From Candidatus Roseilinea sp. (GTDB lineage Bacteria; Chloroflexota; Anaerolineae; J036; Brachytrichaceae): DNA of 64,000 nucleotides. The notes beneath the pieces were generated by a model. That model made no database searches and had not been told where the DNA came from. It saw only the letters and a program-made list of their open reading frames with translations. The DNA lies in the NCBI GenBank assembly GCA_026003755.1, contig BPHV01000003.1, forward strand, positions 62,001 through 126,000, in the 5' to 3' direction. Shown here in pieces: positions 51,238 through 58,932 of the stretch. Position 1 is the stretch's first letter. Each line of letters opens with the position of its first letter. A program made the position numbers and the translations under genes.

Positions 51238-51379
51238 ATCTATGCTGCTGGGTCGCGCCGAAGCGGAGCGTTCGATGCACCTGCGCGACCGCACGCAGGT
51301 TGCAAAAGGCAGGACGCAAGCCACACGATGTGCTCACGCCATGTCGCCTGTGCGATCGCTTTCGCCTCGCGCGCCACGA

Positions 51380-51496
51380 GCCTTCTTTACATCCAGACTG
51401 TCACTGTCGGCTCCGGAGTTGCACCGGATCCTGCGCGCCTCTCAACGCGCTCGTGGGCTATACCACCGATCGGGAATTTCACCCTGCCCCGAAGGC
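51380..51496 (-). ncRNA. FMN riboswitch (RFN element)
   Basis: On the minus strand, 117 nt with closing stem GCCTTC/GAAGGC (51491-51496 with 51380-51385). Conserved RFN landmarks follow in order: TTCGGGGCAGGGTGAAAT, TCCCGATCGGTGGTATAGCC, CACGAG, then GGATCCGGTGCAACTCCGGA, GCCGACAGTGACAGTCTGGA and TG-AAAGAAGG. It senses FMN and should reduce ribX expression when FMN is high. It sits 182 bases before the ribX start. Confidence 0.95.
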
Positions 51497-51539
51497 CGCT
51501 ATTCAGTTGACTGTGGGGATGCCGCGCGACATCCCAGTT

Positions 51540-51854
51540 TCAACGTTCGATCCTGACCTTGATCTCGTCTCCTTCGATTTTCGTCTCGTAGATCGGAATT
51601 TTAACCACAGCGGGAAAGGTGGGCTGGCCGGTGAACAAGTCGAAGCGCGCGCCGTGTCGCGGGCATACGACGCATTGCCCCTCGATGTGGCCCTCGGCCA
51701 GCGGGCCGTCGTCGTGCGTGCAAATGTCGCCGAAGGCGCGCACTTCGCCATTGAGCTTGGTCAGCGCGATGGGCGTCTCGTCAATCACGATGGTCGTGAT
51801 CTCGCCTTCCTTGACCTCGTCCAGCTTCGCTGCGAATACGAAGGTTTCAGCCAT
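51540..51854 (-). CDS. Rieske-type [2Fe-2S] ferredoxin
   Basis: 104 aa from ATG 51854 (MAETFVFAAKLDEVKEGEIT); the frame runs to 51908 without a plausible start. The cluster ligands are C45-T-H47 and C64-P-R-H67 in ICTHDDGPLAEGHIEGQCVV then CPRHGARFDL. These single-domain proteins carry electrons to dioxygenases or are components of nitrite/aromatic oxygenase systems. It lies upstream of the FMN riboswitch on the same strand and is separate from the transporter operon. Divergent from rfbC (64 bp). Confidence 0.92.
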   Translation of the reverse strand: MAETFVFAAKLDEVKEGEITTIVIDETPIALTKLNGEVRAFGDICTHDDGPLAEGHIEGQCVVCPRHGARFDLFTGQPTFPAVVKIPIYETKIEGDEIKVRIER

Positions 51855-51918
51855 GTAACTCGCACCAATTATAGCGACGACGCAGCCGCCATCCGGTGCG
51901 ATAATCACCTTTCGTCAT

Positions 51919-52491
51919 ATGGGCATTCGCGTCACGCAGACAAAGCTGGATGGCGTGTTGGTGATCGAGCCGGAAGTGTTCCGCGATGCGCGCGGTTTCT
52001 TCCTGGAGAGCTACAACAAGCGCGAGTTCGCCGCTCACGGCATCACCTACGAATTTGTTCAGGACAACCATTCGCGCTCGCTGCACAAGGTGCTGCGCGG
52101 GCTGCACTTTCAGGATATGGCTGCGCCGCAGACTAAGCTGGTGCGCTGTACGATGGGGCACATCCTCGACGTGGTGGTGGATTTGCGCGTCGGCTCGCCG
52201 ACCTTTGCGCAGTGGGTCGCTGTGGAGCTGTCGGCGGAGAACGCCAAACAGTTGCTGGTGCCGGTGGGGTTCGCGCATGGCTTCGCTGTGCTCTCCGAGG
52301 TCGCCGAGGTGCAATACAAGTGCGACGCCTACTACGCGCCGGCAGCCGAGGGCGTGGTGATGTGGAACGACCCAGACATCGGCATCTCGTGGCCCTTCGA
52401 CGATCCCATCCTCTCTAAGCGCGACCAAGCGGGCATGTCGCTCAAAGACTACTTAGCCGCGCCGAAGTTTTTCTACACGCCGGAGCGATGA
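51919..52491 (+). CDS. rfbC: dTDP-4-dehydrorhamnose 3,5-epimerase RfbC
   Basis: 190 aa cupin-fold enzyme of dTDP-L-rhamnose synthesis. Active-site pattern: FRDARGFFLESYNKREF, NHSRSLHKVLRGLHFQ (R60, catalytic H63), KLVRC (K73), VPVGFAHGFAVLSEVAEVQY (Tyr 133) and the C-terminal WNDPDIGISWPF. No rfbA, rfbB or rfbD are adjacent. GATAAT at 51900-51905 lies 13 bases upstream of the start and may be its -10. Confidence 0.93.
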   Translation: MGIRVTQTKLDGVLVIEPEVFRDARGFFLESYNKREFAAHGITYEFVQDNHSRSLHKVLRGLHFQDMAAPQTKLVRCTMGHILDVVVDLRVGSPTFAQWVAVELSAENAKQLLVPVGFAHGFAVLSEVAEVQYKCDAYYAPAAEGVVMWNDPDIGISWPFDDPILSKRDQAGMSLKDYLAAPKFFYTPER

Positions 52492-52870
52492 CACCGGCAT
52501 TCTCGGACGTGTCACACAAGCTGATTACTTGGGCAGTTGCTGATAGGCCGATGCGCCAAGAGCTGCACGTCGGCCTGCCTCGATTTGGACGAGCAAATCT
52601 CCCCAGTCTTGGGCTTGCGCAGCCCGGCTCGGTCACATCCACGATCGCCAGCGGATCGGGGCGGGGCACGCTTGCGGCGCCTGCGCCGCATCCGTGCCCG
52701 CCCCGCGCTTGGGGGCTCAGGTCACCCCGGCTTATCCTCTCCCAAGAGGCGCAACACCTTCAACACACAGCGCGTGTGGAAGGTGGCGGTGGACTTGTCC
52801 GCACCAAAGAAGAACCTTAAGGCTTCGGCCTATATCGTCAGCGCACGGCTGAACGCACCCATGAGGGCGC
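52492..52870. other. Gene-free stretch of 379 bp with one large hairpin
   Basis: Between rfbC and the FmdB-like gene no gene could be supported. Short open frames exist on both strands, but they have low complexity or arginine-rich composition and no recognisable domain. The stretch contains the hairpin at 52657-52705. It may be a decayed gene; a faint coding look is confined to 52740-52830. Confidence 0.5.
52657..52705. repeat. Very stable compound hairpin
   Basis: Outer arms 52657-52670 and 52693-52705 (13 bp with one bulged G) flank an inner 8-bp perfect stem (52673-52680/52683-52690) with a CT loop. Together about 49 nt of almost complete pairing, GC-rich. It is in a gene-free stretch downstream of rfbC and may be a terminator, a REP-like element or part of a small RNA. 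Confidence 0.55.
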
Positions 52871-53062
52871 TCAGCCCGACGGCGCGCAGTCGCCGCCGCC
52901 GGACGAGCCGCCGCGATAGGACGACACGCGCGAGATCAACCGGCGTGTGCGCTTGCTGCCACAGTTCGGGCAGATCACCGGATTCTGTGGCTTGATCTCC
53001 CCATGCACGAGTTTGTCGAACGTCGTCTTGCACTTGGCACATCTGAACTCGTAGATCGGCAT
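52871..53062 (-). CDS. FmdB family zinc-ribbon protein
   Basis: 63 aa from ATG 53062: MPIYEFRCAKCKTTFDKLVH with CxxC (8-11), then ICPNCGSKRTRRLISRVSSY with the second CxxC. The tail is Gly/Ser-rich. FmdB-like ribbons are of unknown function, first seen near formamidase genes. It is last in the minus-strand sulfur operon, 26 bp behind the rhodanese lipoprotein. The longer open frame upstream to 53515 is out of phase with the real lipoprotein gene. Confidence 0.88.
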   Translation of the reverse strand: MPIYEFRCAKCKTTFDKLVHGEIKPQNPVICPNCGSKRTRRLISRVSSYRGGSSGGGDCAPSG

Positions 53063-53088
53063 ACGTCCACACCTCCACGAAGATTCTC

Positions 53089-53520
53089 TTACTGCGTCAC
53101 GGGCAGGCCGGCGTTGCGCCAGGCGCGCATGCCGCCGTCCATGCTGGTCACCGCGGTAAAGCCGGCTTGCACCAGGATGTCGCGCCCGACCTGGCTGCGA
53201 TTGCCCGACCGGCAGACCACAACGACCGGCCGATCCTTCGGTACTTCGCTCAACCGGCCGGGCAACTCGCCAAGCGGGATGAGCACTGCACCCGGCATAC
53301 GATACTCTGCATACTCGAACGGCTCGCGCACATCCAGCATGAACGCGCCGGCGTCGCGCAGCGCTGCCGCTTCGTTGATATTCACGTTGGGCGGCAGCGT
53401 CATCACACCGGCCCCCGACTGCGTCGGATTCATCGCGCTTGCTTCGGACGCCGGCGCACCGGAACAACCGGCCAACAGCGCCAGCGCTGCCCCCAAAACC
53501 ACAATGCCCCTCCAATGCAT
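53089..53520 (-). CDS. Rhodanese-domain lipoprotein
   Basis: 143 aa. Signal peptide MHWRGIVVLGAALALLAGC with lipobox LAGC (C19), and one rhodanese domain: AFMLDVREPFEYAEYRMPGA, IPLGELPGRL, and the persulfide-forming cysteine C103 in VVVCRSGNRSQ. So it is an extracytoplasmic sulfurtransferase. It sits 4 bp behind the TauE-type permease, suggesting that exported sulfur is handled outside the membrane. Confidence 0.9.
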   Translation of the reverse strand: MHWRGIVVLGAALALLAGCSGAPASEASAMNPTQSGAGVMTLPPNVNINEAAALRDAGAFMLDVREPFEYAEYRMPGAVLIPLGELPGRLSEVPKDRPVVVVCRSGNRSQVGRDILVQAGFTAVTSMDGGMRAWRNAGLPVTQ

Positions 53521-53524
53521 GACT

Positions 53525-54274
53525 TCACCTCAACAGCTTGCTCCCGTTGTCGTAGAGCAGATACATGGCCAAAACGATGACGAAGACGCCGAATGCCCGG
53601 CGCAACTGGTCGGGATGAGCCGACCGGCTGAGCTTTGCGCCGACGAATGCACCCGCGATCCCCGCCGCGGCGAACGGCGCGATCAGTGGCCAGTCGAACG
53701 CTGCGCCGTCCAGGTGGCCAAGCAGCCCGGACAGGCTGTTCATGGCAATGACCAGCAGCGACGTCCCGACCGCGACCGGCATCGGCAGCCCGACGAGCAT
53801 CACCAACGCTGGCACAATCAGGAAGCCGCCTCCCACGCCTAAAAAGCCCGTGAGCAACCCCACGCCGGCGCCGACGGCCAACGTCATCGCCAGGCCGCGC
53901 GGCTCAGCGGGCGCATCGCCGACGCGACGCCCGCGCAGCATCATCACGCCGATCACCAACATCAACAGTGCGAAGGCCACCATGAGCGCCAGGGGCGGGA
54001 GGAAGCGCGACAGCCGGGCGGCGAAGTAAGCCGCAACCATGCCCGCGCCGCCAAAGGCCAAGGCCACCTGCCAATTTAGCGTGCCTTGCCTGCGATGCGC
54101 GAATACGCCGCTCAGGCTATTCATGCCCACGATGGCCAACGACGCTGTGACCGCTGCGCTGGGGTTGTAGCCCATCACATACACCAGCGCCGGCACGGTC
54201 AGGATCGAGCCGCCGCCGCCCAACAAGCCGAGCGACAGGCCGATGGCAAAACCGAGCGCCAATTGGATCAGCAT
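53525..54274 (-). CDS. TauE/SafE-family sulfite/sulfur permease
   Basis: 249 aa from ATG 54274 (MLIQLALGFAIGLSLGLLGG); the frame to 54418 overlaps the upstream gene. Eight helices in two homologous halves, each starting with the G-rich motif GLSLGLLGGGGSILTVPALV and GLLTGFLGVGGGFLIVPALV. TauE-type proteins move sulfite, sulfoacetate or thiosulfate. Here the rhodanese and persulfide dioxygenase neighbours support sulfite export. Confidence 0.9.
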   Translation of the reverse strand: MLIQLALGFAIGLSLGLLGGGGSILTVPALVYVMGYNPSAAVTASLAIVGMNSLSGVFAHRRQGTLNWQVALAFGGAGMVAAYFAARLSRFLPPLALMVAFALLMLVIGVMMLRGRRVGDAPAEPRGLAMTLAVGAGVGLLTGFLGVGGGFLIVPALVMLVGLPMPVAVGTSLLVIAMNSLSGLLGHLDGAAFDWPLIAPFAAAGIAGAFVGAKLSRSAHPDQLRRAFGVFVIVLAMYLLYDNGSKLLR

Positions 54275-54288
54275 GATCCGCGCGAGAT

Positions 54289-55695
54289 TCAGCGCCCGCG
54301 TTCGATGGGCAGCAGCCGCGACCAAGTCTCGATGCCGTCGGGCATGCTTGCCACGTTGTCGAATCCTGCGCCGCGCAACAAGCTGGCCGCGACGTGAGAG
54401 CGATAGCCGGTGGCGCAATGCACCACCACGTCGCGGTCGCGCGGCACTTCGGCCAGCCGGTCGGGCAAATAGCCGAGCGGAATGTGCTTGGCGCCCTGGA
54501 TGTGCATCTCGTCGTATTCGGTCTTGTTGCGCACATCCAACACGACCAGGCCGTTCTTGGGCAAGCGCTCGACGAGCTGCCGAGCAGTGACCACCGGCAA
54601 CGGCTCTGCTGCGTCGCCGATCGCCTCCGGCCCGGCGTAGCCGGCCACGTCATCCACGCCGATCGCCCGCAACGCCTTCAAGACGGCATCGAGCTGCGCG
54701 ATGTCGGGCACGATGAGGTAGGTCGGCCGGTTGTAATCCACGAACCAGCCCACGTAGGTGGAGAACGATGCGCTGCTGGCCGGTGTGCTGATCGCGCCGC
54801 GCAGGTGCGCTTGCTCGAAGTCCGGCCGATGGCGCAGGTCGAACACCTGGCCGCCGGCAGCGAGCACCTCGCGCAAGCGCACAGGTGTCAGGCGCTCCGG
54901 CTGCCTGAGGCTGGAGAGCAGCGCCGGGCCAGCTTTGTTGACGCGCTTCATCTGCGCGAAATACTTCGGGGGTTCGGGCTGGCCGTCCAACAGCCAACGC
55001 ACGAACGCATCTTCGTCTGTGAAGCGGAGCGCTGGATTGAAGCGCTTCTCGTAGCCCAGCGTGGTGGAAGGGATCGCGCCGAGCGCCTTCCCGCAGGCGC
55101 TGCCCGCGCCGTGGCCGGGCCAAATCTGCAAATAGTCCGGCAGCTCCTTGAGACGTTGCACGCTGTGGAACTGTCGGCGGGCGCCTGGCTCCTTGGTGCC
55201 GGCCATGCCGGCAGCGGCTTCGAGCAGGTCCGGACGTCCTACGTCACCCACGAACAGGAAGTCGCCGGTGAAGATGCCGATGGGCTGATCTGCGGCCGCG
55301 GTGTCGGTGATCATGAAGGCGATGTGCTCTGGTGTGTGGCCCGGCGTGTGCATCACCTCCACTTGCACGTTGCCGACCCTCCATCGGTCGCCGTCGCGCA
55401 GCAGGATGACGTCTGGCTCGCTGGCGAAGGCGTATTTCCAAGCCGCGTCGCCCATATCGCTCACATACCTCGTCGCGCCGGTACGCGCGGCCAATTCGCG
55501 CAAGCCGCTCACGAAATCGGCGTGGATGTGCGTCTCGGTCACCTGCGTGATGCGCAGGCCGGCGCGCTCGGCGGCAGCAAGATACGGCTCGACATCGCGT
55601 GCTGGGTCAATCACCAGCGCCTCGCCCGTCTTGGCGCAGCCGACCAGATAGGACGCCTGCGCAAGCGCTTCGTCGTAAAAATATCTCAGCAACAT
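54289..55695 (-). CDS. Persulfide dioxygenase-like beta-lactamase-fold / double rhodanese fusion
   Basis: 468 aa. Residues 1-235 form a metallo-beta-lactamase fold of the ETHE1 group: VTETHIHADFVSG (H56, H58, D60), VMHTPGHTPEHIAF (H116/H120), FTGDFLFVGDVGRPD (D145, D151) and IWPGHGAGSACGK (H195). Two rhodanese domains follow, about 265-355 (no cysteine at its active site: LIVPDIAQLDA) and about 365-465 with C427 in VVVHCATGYRS. The likely reaction is oxidation of glutathione or protein persulfide to sulfite, with the second rhodanese delivering persulfide. First rhodanese is probably structural. Confidence 0.92.
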   Translation of the reverse strand: MLLRYFYDEALAQASYLVGCAKTGEALVIDPARDVEPYLAAAERAGLRITQVTETHIHADFVSGLRELAARTGATRYVSDMGDAAWKYAFASEPDVILLRDGDRWRVGNVQVEVMHTPGHTPEHIAFMITDTAAADQPIGIFTGDFLFVGDVGRPDLLEAAAGMAGTKEPGARRQFHSVQRLKELPDYLQIWPGHGAGSACGKALGAIPSTTLGYEKRFNPALRFTDEDAFVRWLLDGQPEPPKYFAQMKRVNKAGPALLSSLRQPERLTPVRLREVLAAGGQVFDLRHRPDFEQAHLRGAISTPASSASFSTYVGWFVDYNRPTYLIVPDIAQLDAVLKALRAIGVDDVAGYAGPEAIGDAAEPLPVVTARQLVERLPKNGLVVLDVRNKTEYDEMHIQGAKHIPLGYLPDRLAEVPRDRDVVVHCATGYRSHVAASLLRGAGFDNVASMPDGIETWSRLLPIERGR

Positions 55696-55704
55696 CGCTC
55701 CCTC

Positions 55705-56052
55705 CTAGCGGATGGGATAACCGGCGGCGCGCCAGTCGCCGATGCCGCCCAGGTCATACACCTCGGCATAGCCGGCGCGCTGCAAAATGTGCGCCGCGTA
55801 GCTGCTGCGGTTGCCGCTCCGGCAATACAGCACCACGGCCCGATCGCGCGGGATGTCATCGAGGCGTCGGGCCAAAGTTTGCACGTCAATGTTGATCGCG
55901 CCGGGGATATGCCCACTCTTGAACTCCTCTGCGGTGCGGACGTCCACGAGGGTATGCGGCTTTTGAGCGTCCACAAATTCCGCCTTGTAGCGATGTGGAC
56001 TGATGGTCGTTCCGGTACCCCCGCCCATTAGCGACTTCAATAGGTTCAGCAT
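55705..56052 (-). CDS. Single-domain rhodanese sulfurtransferase
   Basis: 115 aa. LVDVRTAEEFKSGHIPGAIN is the domain start and C77 in VVLYCRSGNRSSYAAHIL the active cysteine; CRSGNRS is the loop of thiosulfate- or polysulfide-linked rhodaneses. First gene of the operon, 9 bp before the fusion gene. The N-terminal 17 residues are slightly hydrophobic (LNLLKSLMGGG) but not a signal peptide. Divergent from the LysR gene. Confidence 0.9.
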   Translation of the reverse strand: MLNLLKSLMGGGTGTTISPHRYKAEFVDAQKPHTLVDVRTAEEFKSGHIPGAINIDVQTLARRLDDIPRDRAVVLYCRSGNRSSYAAHILQRAGYAEVYDLGGIGDWRAAGYPIR

Positions 56053-56100
56053 GGCGCATAGCGTACGCCATTTGGGCCAAAGGTGTGAGGACGAAGTGCC

Positions 56101-56126
56101 TATAATTCGCCATAAGCAGGGCTTAT
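56101..56126. promoter_or_regulatory. -10 element and LysR-type operator
   Basis: TATAAT at 56101-56106 is followed by the palindrome ATAAGC-AGG-GCTTAT (56112-56126), a T-N11-A LysR box, in the 108-bp gap between the rhodanese operon and the LysR gene. The TATAAT is oriented to the LysR gene, so the box covers its start region and would give autorepression and co-control of the operon. No clear -35 was found. Confidence 0.55.
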
Positions 56127-56160
56127 ATCACCTGCTCGCGAGCGGCTACAGGACGCACCG

Positions 56161-57204
56161 ATGTTCGACCTCTACAAGCTCCAGGTCTTCGCGCAGGTGG
56201 CGCAAGCCGGCAGCTTCAGCGGGGCCGCCGAACGCCTTTTCATGTCACAGCCGGCGGTCAGCCAGCACATGAAGGAGCTGGAAGCGACGCTGGGCGTGCA
56301 GCTCTTCCGGCGCGGGCGGCGCGGCGTTTCGCTCACTGCCGAGGGGCATGCCCTGTACGATTACGCGCGACGCATCCTTGCCTTGGTCGCCGAAGCGGAG
56401 AGCGCCGTGCTCAACGTGGCCAACCTGGCCGACGGCCGACTCAACGTCGGCGCGACCCCCGGCGTCAGCGCCTACTTGCTGCCCGAGTGGATCCGCGACT
56501 TTCACGAGCGTTACCCGCAATTGGTCGTGACGGCGCAAACGGCCACCACGCCCGAAATTGCCGAGCAGCTCATCGGCCGGCAGTTGGACCTGGGGTTCAT
56601 CGAGGGGGACCTCGACGCCGCCGACGCCTCGCGCCTAAGCGCCGAGGTGCTGTGCGATGTGCCGCAGTATGTGCTTGTCGGGCCGAAGCACCCCCTCTGG
56701 GCGCGTGAGGCAGTGGCGCTGCGAGAACTCGACGGCCAAGCGTTCATCATGCGCCAGCCCGGCAGCCGGTCGCGCCTGTGGCTGGATCGCATCCTGGAGG
56801 CGCACGGGGCGCGTCCCCGCGTCGCCGCCGAGTTCGATAACCCAGAGGCGATCAAGCGCTCGGTGATGGTCGGCGCAGCGATCGGCGTGCTGCCGGCCTA
56901 TGCAGTGCGCGCCGAGTTACAGACCGGCGCGCTGCGCGCGCTGTACATTGACGTGCCGCTCACCCGCGCGCTTCAGGCAGTGTGGGAAAAGTCGGCGCCG
57001 CTCTCGCCCATCGCCCGCGCGTTTCTCGCTTTTGCCGACGCCTGTGTGCACGCGATGCACGCGCGCCGGCCTCACGCCAGTGCCGGCATGTATGCCCGCG
57101 CGACGACGCGCACGGCCCAGGCCGCGCGCACCGACTTCAACATCGTGGTCAACGAGGGCGGCCGCAGCGCCGCGCCATACCACACCTCGACGCAAACGTC
57201 ATAG
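56161..57204 (+). CDS. LysR family transcriptional regulator
   Basis: 347 aa. Winged HTH in the first 60 residues (VFAQVAQAGSFSGAAERLFM, SQPAVSQHMKELEATLGVQL), then the periplasmic-binding-protein-like effector domain (LNVGATPGVSAYLLPEWIRD, QLDLGFIEGDLDA). CysL and CmpR-type regulators have this pattern. The last ~50 residues (about 298-347, MHARRPHASAGMYARATTRT) are beyond the usual end. It is divergent from the five-gene sulfane-sulfur operon, its most probable target. Confidence 0.92.
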   Translation: MFDLYKLQVFAQVAQAGSFSGAAERLFMSQPAVSQHMKELEATLGVQLFRRGRRGVSLTAEGHALYDYARRILALVAEAESAVLNVANLADGRLNVGATPGVSAYLLPEWIRDFHERYPQLVVTAQTATTPEIAEQLIGRQLDLGFIEGDLDAADASRLSAEVLCDVPQYVLVGPKHPLWAREAVALRELDGQAFIMRQPGSRSRLWLDRILEAHGARPRVAAEFDNPEAIKRSVMVGAAIGVLPAYAVRAELQTGALRALYIDVPLTRALQAVWEKSAPLSPIARAFLAFADACVHAMHARRPHASAGMYARATTRTAQAARTDFNIVVNEGGRSAAPYHTSTQTS

Positions 57205-57403
57205 CCACAGACGGCTGCGCTGATCGCTTTGTCGCGCGCATCCGCACGAGCGCGCGACTGGCCGGTCACGCGGTACTCACCGACCGGTTTGAGCGCGCTT
57301 CTCCTTCGGCGCCTATGCGTTTGAACGGTTCGCCGCCAGCGCGCCTGGACGAGTCACCCTGAACGAAGAAGGCGCAGGCTCGGCAGCGCCTACCCGCGGT
57401 GGA

Positions 57404-58774
57404 TCAGCCGACGGGTGCCGTGGCTACGCCGCACCAGCGCATGGCAAAGATAGCCAGCGTGCGCGCGACCGCGATGACGGAGTCAAGCTCGACATACTCA
57501 TTTGCACCGTGCAGGCCGCCTCCGTTCGGCCCCCAAGCTAGCGCCGGGACGCCGAACAACCCCGCGAAGCGCGTGTCCAGGCCGGCGGTGATGCCGGCCA
57601 GGATCGGCGGTTCGTCTGCATCAGAATCGGGGCGCGCGTCGCGCAGGCATTGGGCAAACGCCTGCACGAACGGATGATGCTCATCTTGTAGCCAGGGGTC
57701 GGTATGCCAGCCGAAGAACTCGATGCGCGGCGGATGCTCGCGCAGCCAGGCGCTGCGCTGCGCAACCGCATGGATGCGTTCGGCGATTGCGCGCTTGACG
57801 CTTGCCTCGGTCTCGCCGGGGGCAAACGACATGCGCACTTCAACCTCGGCGCGCCCCGGCACCGTCGAAGGCCAATCGCCGGCGCGCACGACGCCGACGT
57901 TCAAATGACATGAGCGCCTCGCCGTCGGGTCAAGCCGCTCGAACAGCTCATGGTGCAGGCTGTCGGCGCGCTCGCGATCCCACTCGCCCAGCGCGCTGAT
58001 GATCGGCGCCATCTCGACGGCCGCATTAACGCCCTGATGCGCCCGACCGGCATGGGCGCTTCTCCCTTCGACCACGACGCGAAAGTAGAGGATGCCTGGA
58101 TGGGCAATGGCGACATCGCGCCAGTGCGGCTCGGTTGCGATGAAGCCGTCGGCCCAGTAGCCCCGCATGAAACACGCCAACGTCCCTCCCCCGCCGCCGG
58201 CTTCTTCCTCGATCACGCTCTCTAGGATCAGGTCGCCTTTCAACCGAACGCCGATTTCCTTCAACGCCCGCACAGCAAACAAGCTGGCGATCAGCCCACT
58301 CTTCATGTCTTGCGCGCCGCGCCCATACAGGCGGCCGCGCCGCCCTCGGATCGGCGGGCCGGGCATGGCCGCGGGCGCGCCAGGCAGCACAATCTGGCCG
58401 GCGAAAGGGTCTACGGCCCAGGCGCTTCGTGGCTCCGGCGAGACGACGTCGGTATGGCCGTTGAGGATCAGCGAGCGTCCGCCGCCCGCCCCGACCCACG
58501 TGGCGACCACGTTCGGCCGGCCTGCGAACGACACGCCGGAATCCACAAACGCCGGGTGCTGTCGCAGCGCCTCGCGGTCGGCTTCAAAGACGTCCACGTC
58601 CAGCCCGGCCGCCAGGTAGCGATCTCGCATGAAGGCTTGCGCTTTCGCTTCGTGGCCGACGACGCTGGGGATGCGCACGAGCTGTACGATTGTGTCGATC
58701 AGCTCATCGGCGTGCGCATCGAGCCAAGCGTCAAGGCGTGCGATCAAGGATGGGTCTTCCATTGCACAGGCCAT
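57404..58774 (-). CDS. M20 family metallopeptidase (ArgE/DapE/ACY1 group)
   Basis: 456 aa. Zinc ligands and catalytic residues: LNGHTDVVSPEP (H107), GAQDMKSGLIASL (D156), VIEEEAGGGGG (E190/E191), ATEPHWRDV, and a late HGANEYVELDS histidine. The lid domain lies at about 230-350 (GRSAHAGRAHQGVNAAVEMA). These remove acyl groups from amino acids or act as peptidases; the group resembles acetylornithine deacetylase or succinyl-diaminopimelate desuccinylase without exact assignment. ATG 58762 is an alternative start. A 199-bp gap upstream of its 3' end holds nothing I can name. Confidence 0.9.
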   Translation of the reverse strand: MACAMEDPSLIARLDAWLDAHADELIDTIVQLVRIPSVVGHEAKAQAFMRDRYLAAGLDVDVFEADREALRQHPAFVDSGVSFAGRPNVVATWVGAGGGRSLILNGHTDVVSPEPRSAWAVDPFAGQIVLPGAPAAMPGPPIRGRRGRLYGRGAQDMKSGLIASLFAVRALKEIGVRLKGDLILESVIEEEAGGGGGTLACFMRGYWADGFIATEPHWRDVAIAHPGILYFRVVVEGRSAHAGRAHQGVNAAVEMAPIISALGEWDRERADSLHHELFERLDPTARRSCHLNVGVVRAGDWPSTVPGRAEVEVRMSFAPGETEASVKRAIAERIHAVAQRSAWLREHPPRIEFFGWHTDPWLQDEHHPFVQAFAQCLRDARPDSDADEPPILAGITAGLDTRFAGLFGVPALAWGPNGGGLHGANEYVELDSVIAVARTLAIFAMRWCGVATAPVG

Positions 58775-58932
58775 TGTCTCGCATCGCCGCAGGAGTAGTG
58801 GGCCGTTGCTGTCTGACCGGGCATCGCAATCGCCGGAGGGCTACCTACCGGCGCCGCCGTATGGGTGATGCCGCTGCATTGAACCGGCTTGCGCGCCGCG
58901 CCGCCCAGCCGCCGGTCACAACCGATGCAGCG

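Noticed and set aside
51516-51535. Hairpin just after the Rieske gene as an intrinsic terminator
   Set aside because: Six-bp stem without a U-run on the minus strand; may belong to the riboswitch leader.
52830-53078. 82-codon frame over the FmdB gene
   Set aside because: Different frame from the CxxC zinc ribbon at 52871-53062, with no recognisable features.
57205-57403. Small RNA in the gap after the LysR gene
   Set aside because: Some GC-rich complementarity but no defined stem-loop or promoter that I could support.
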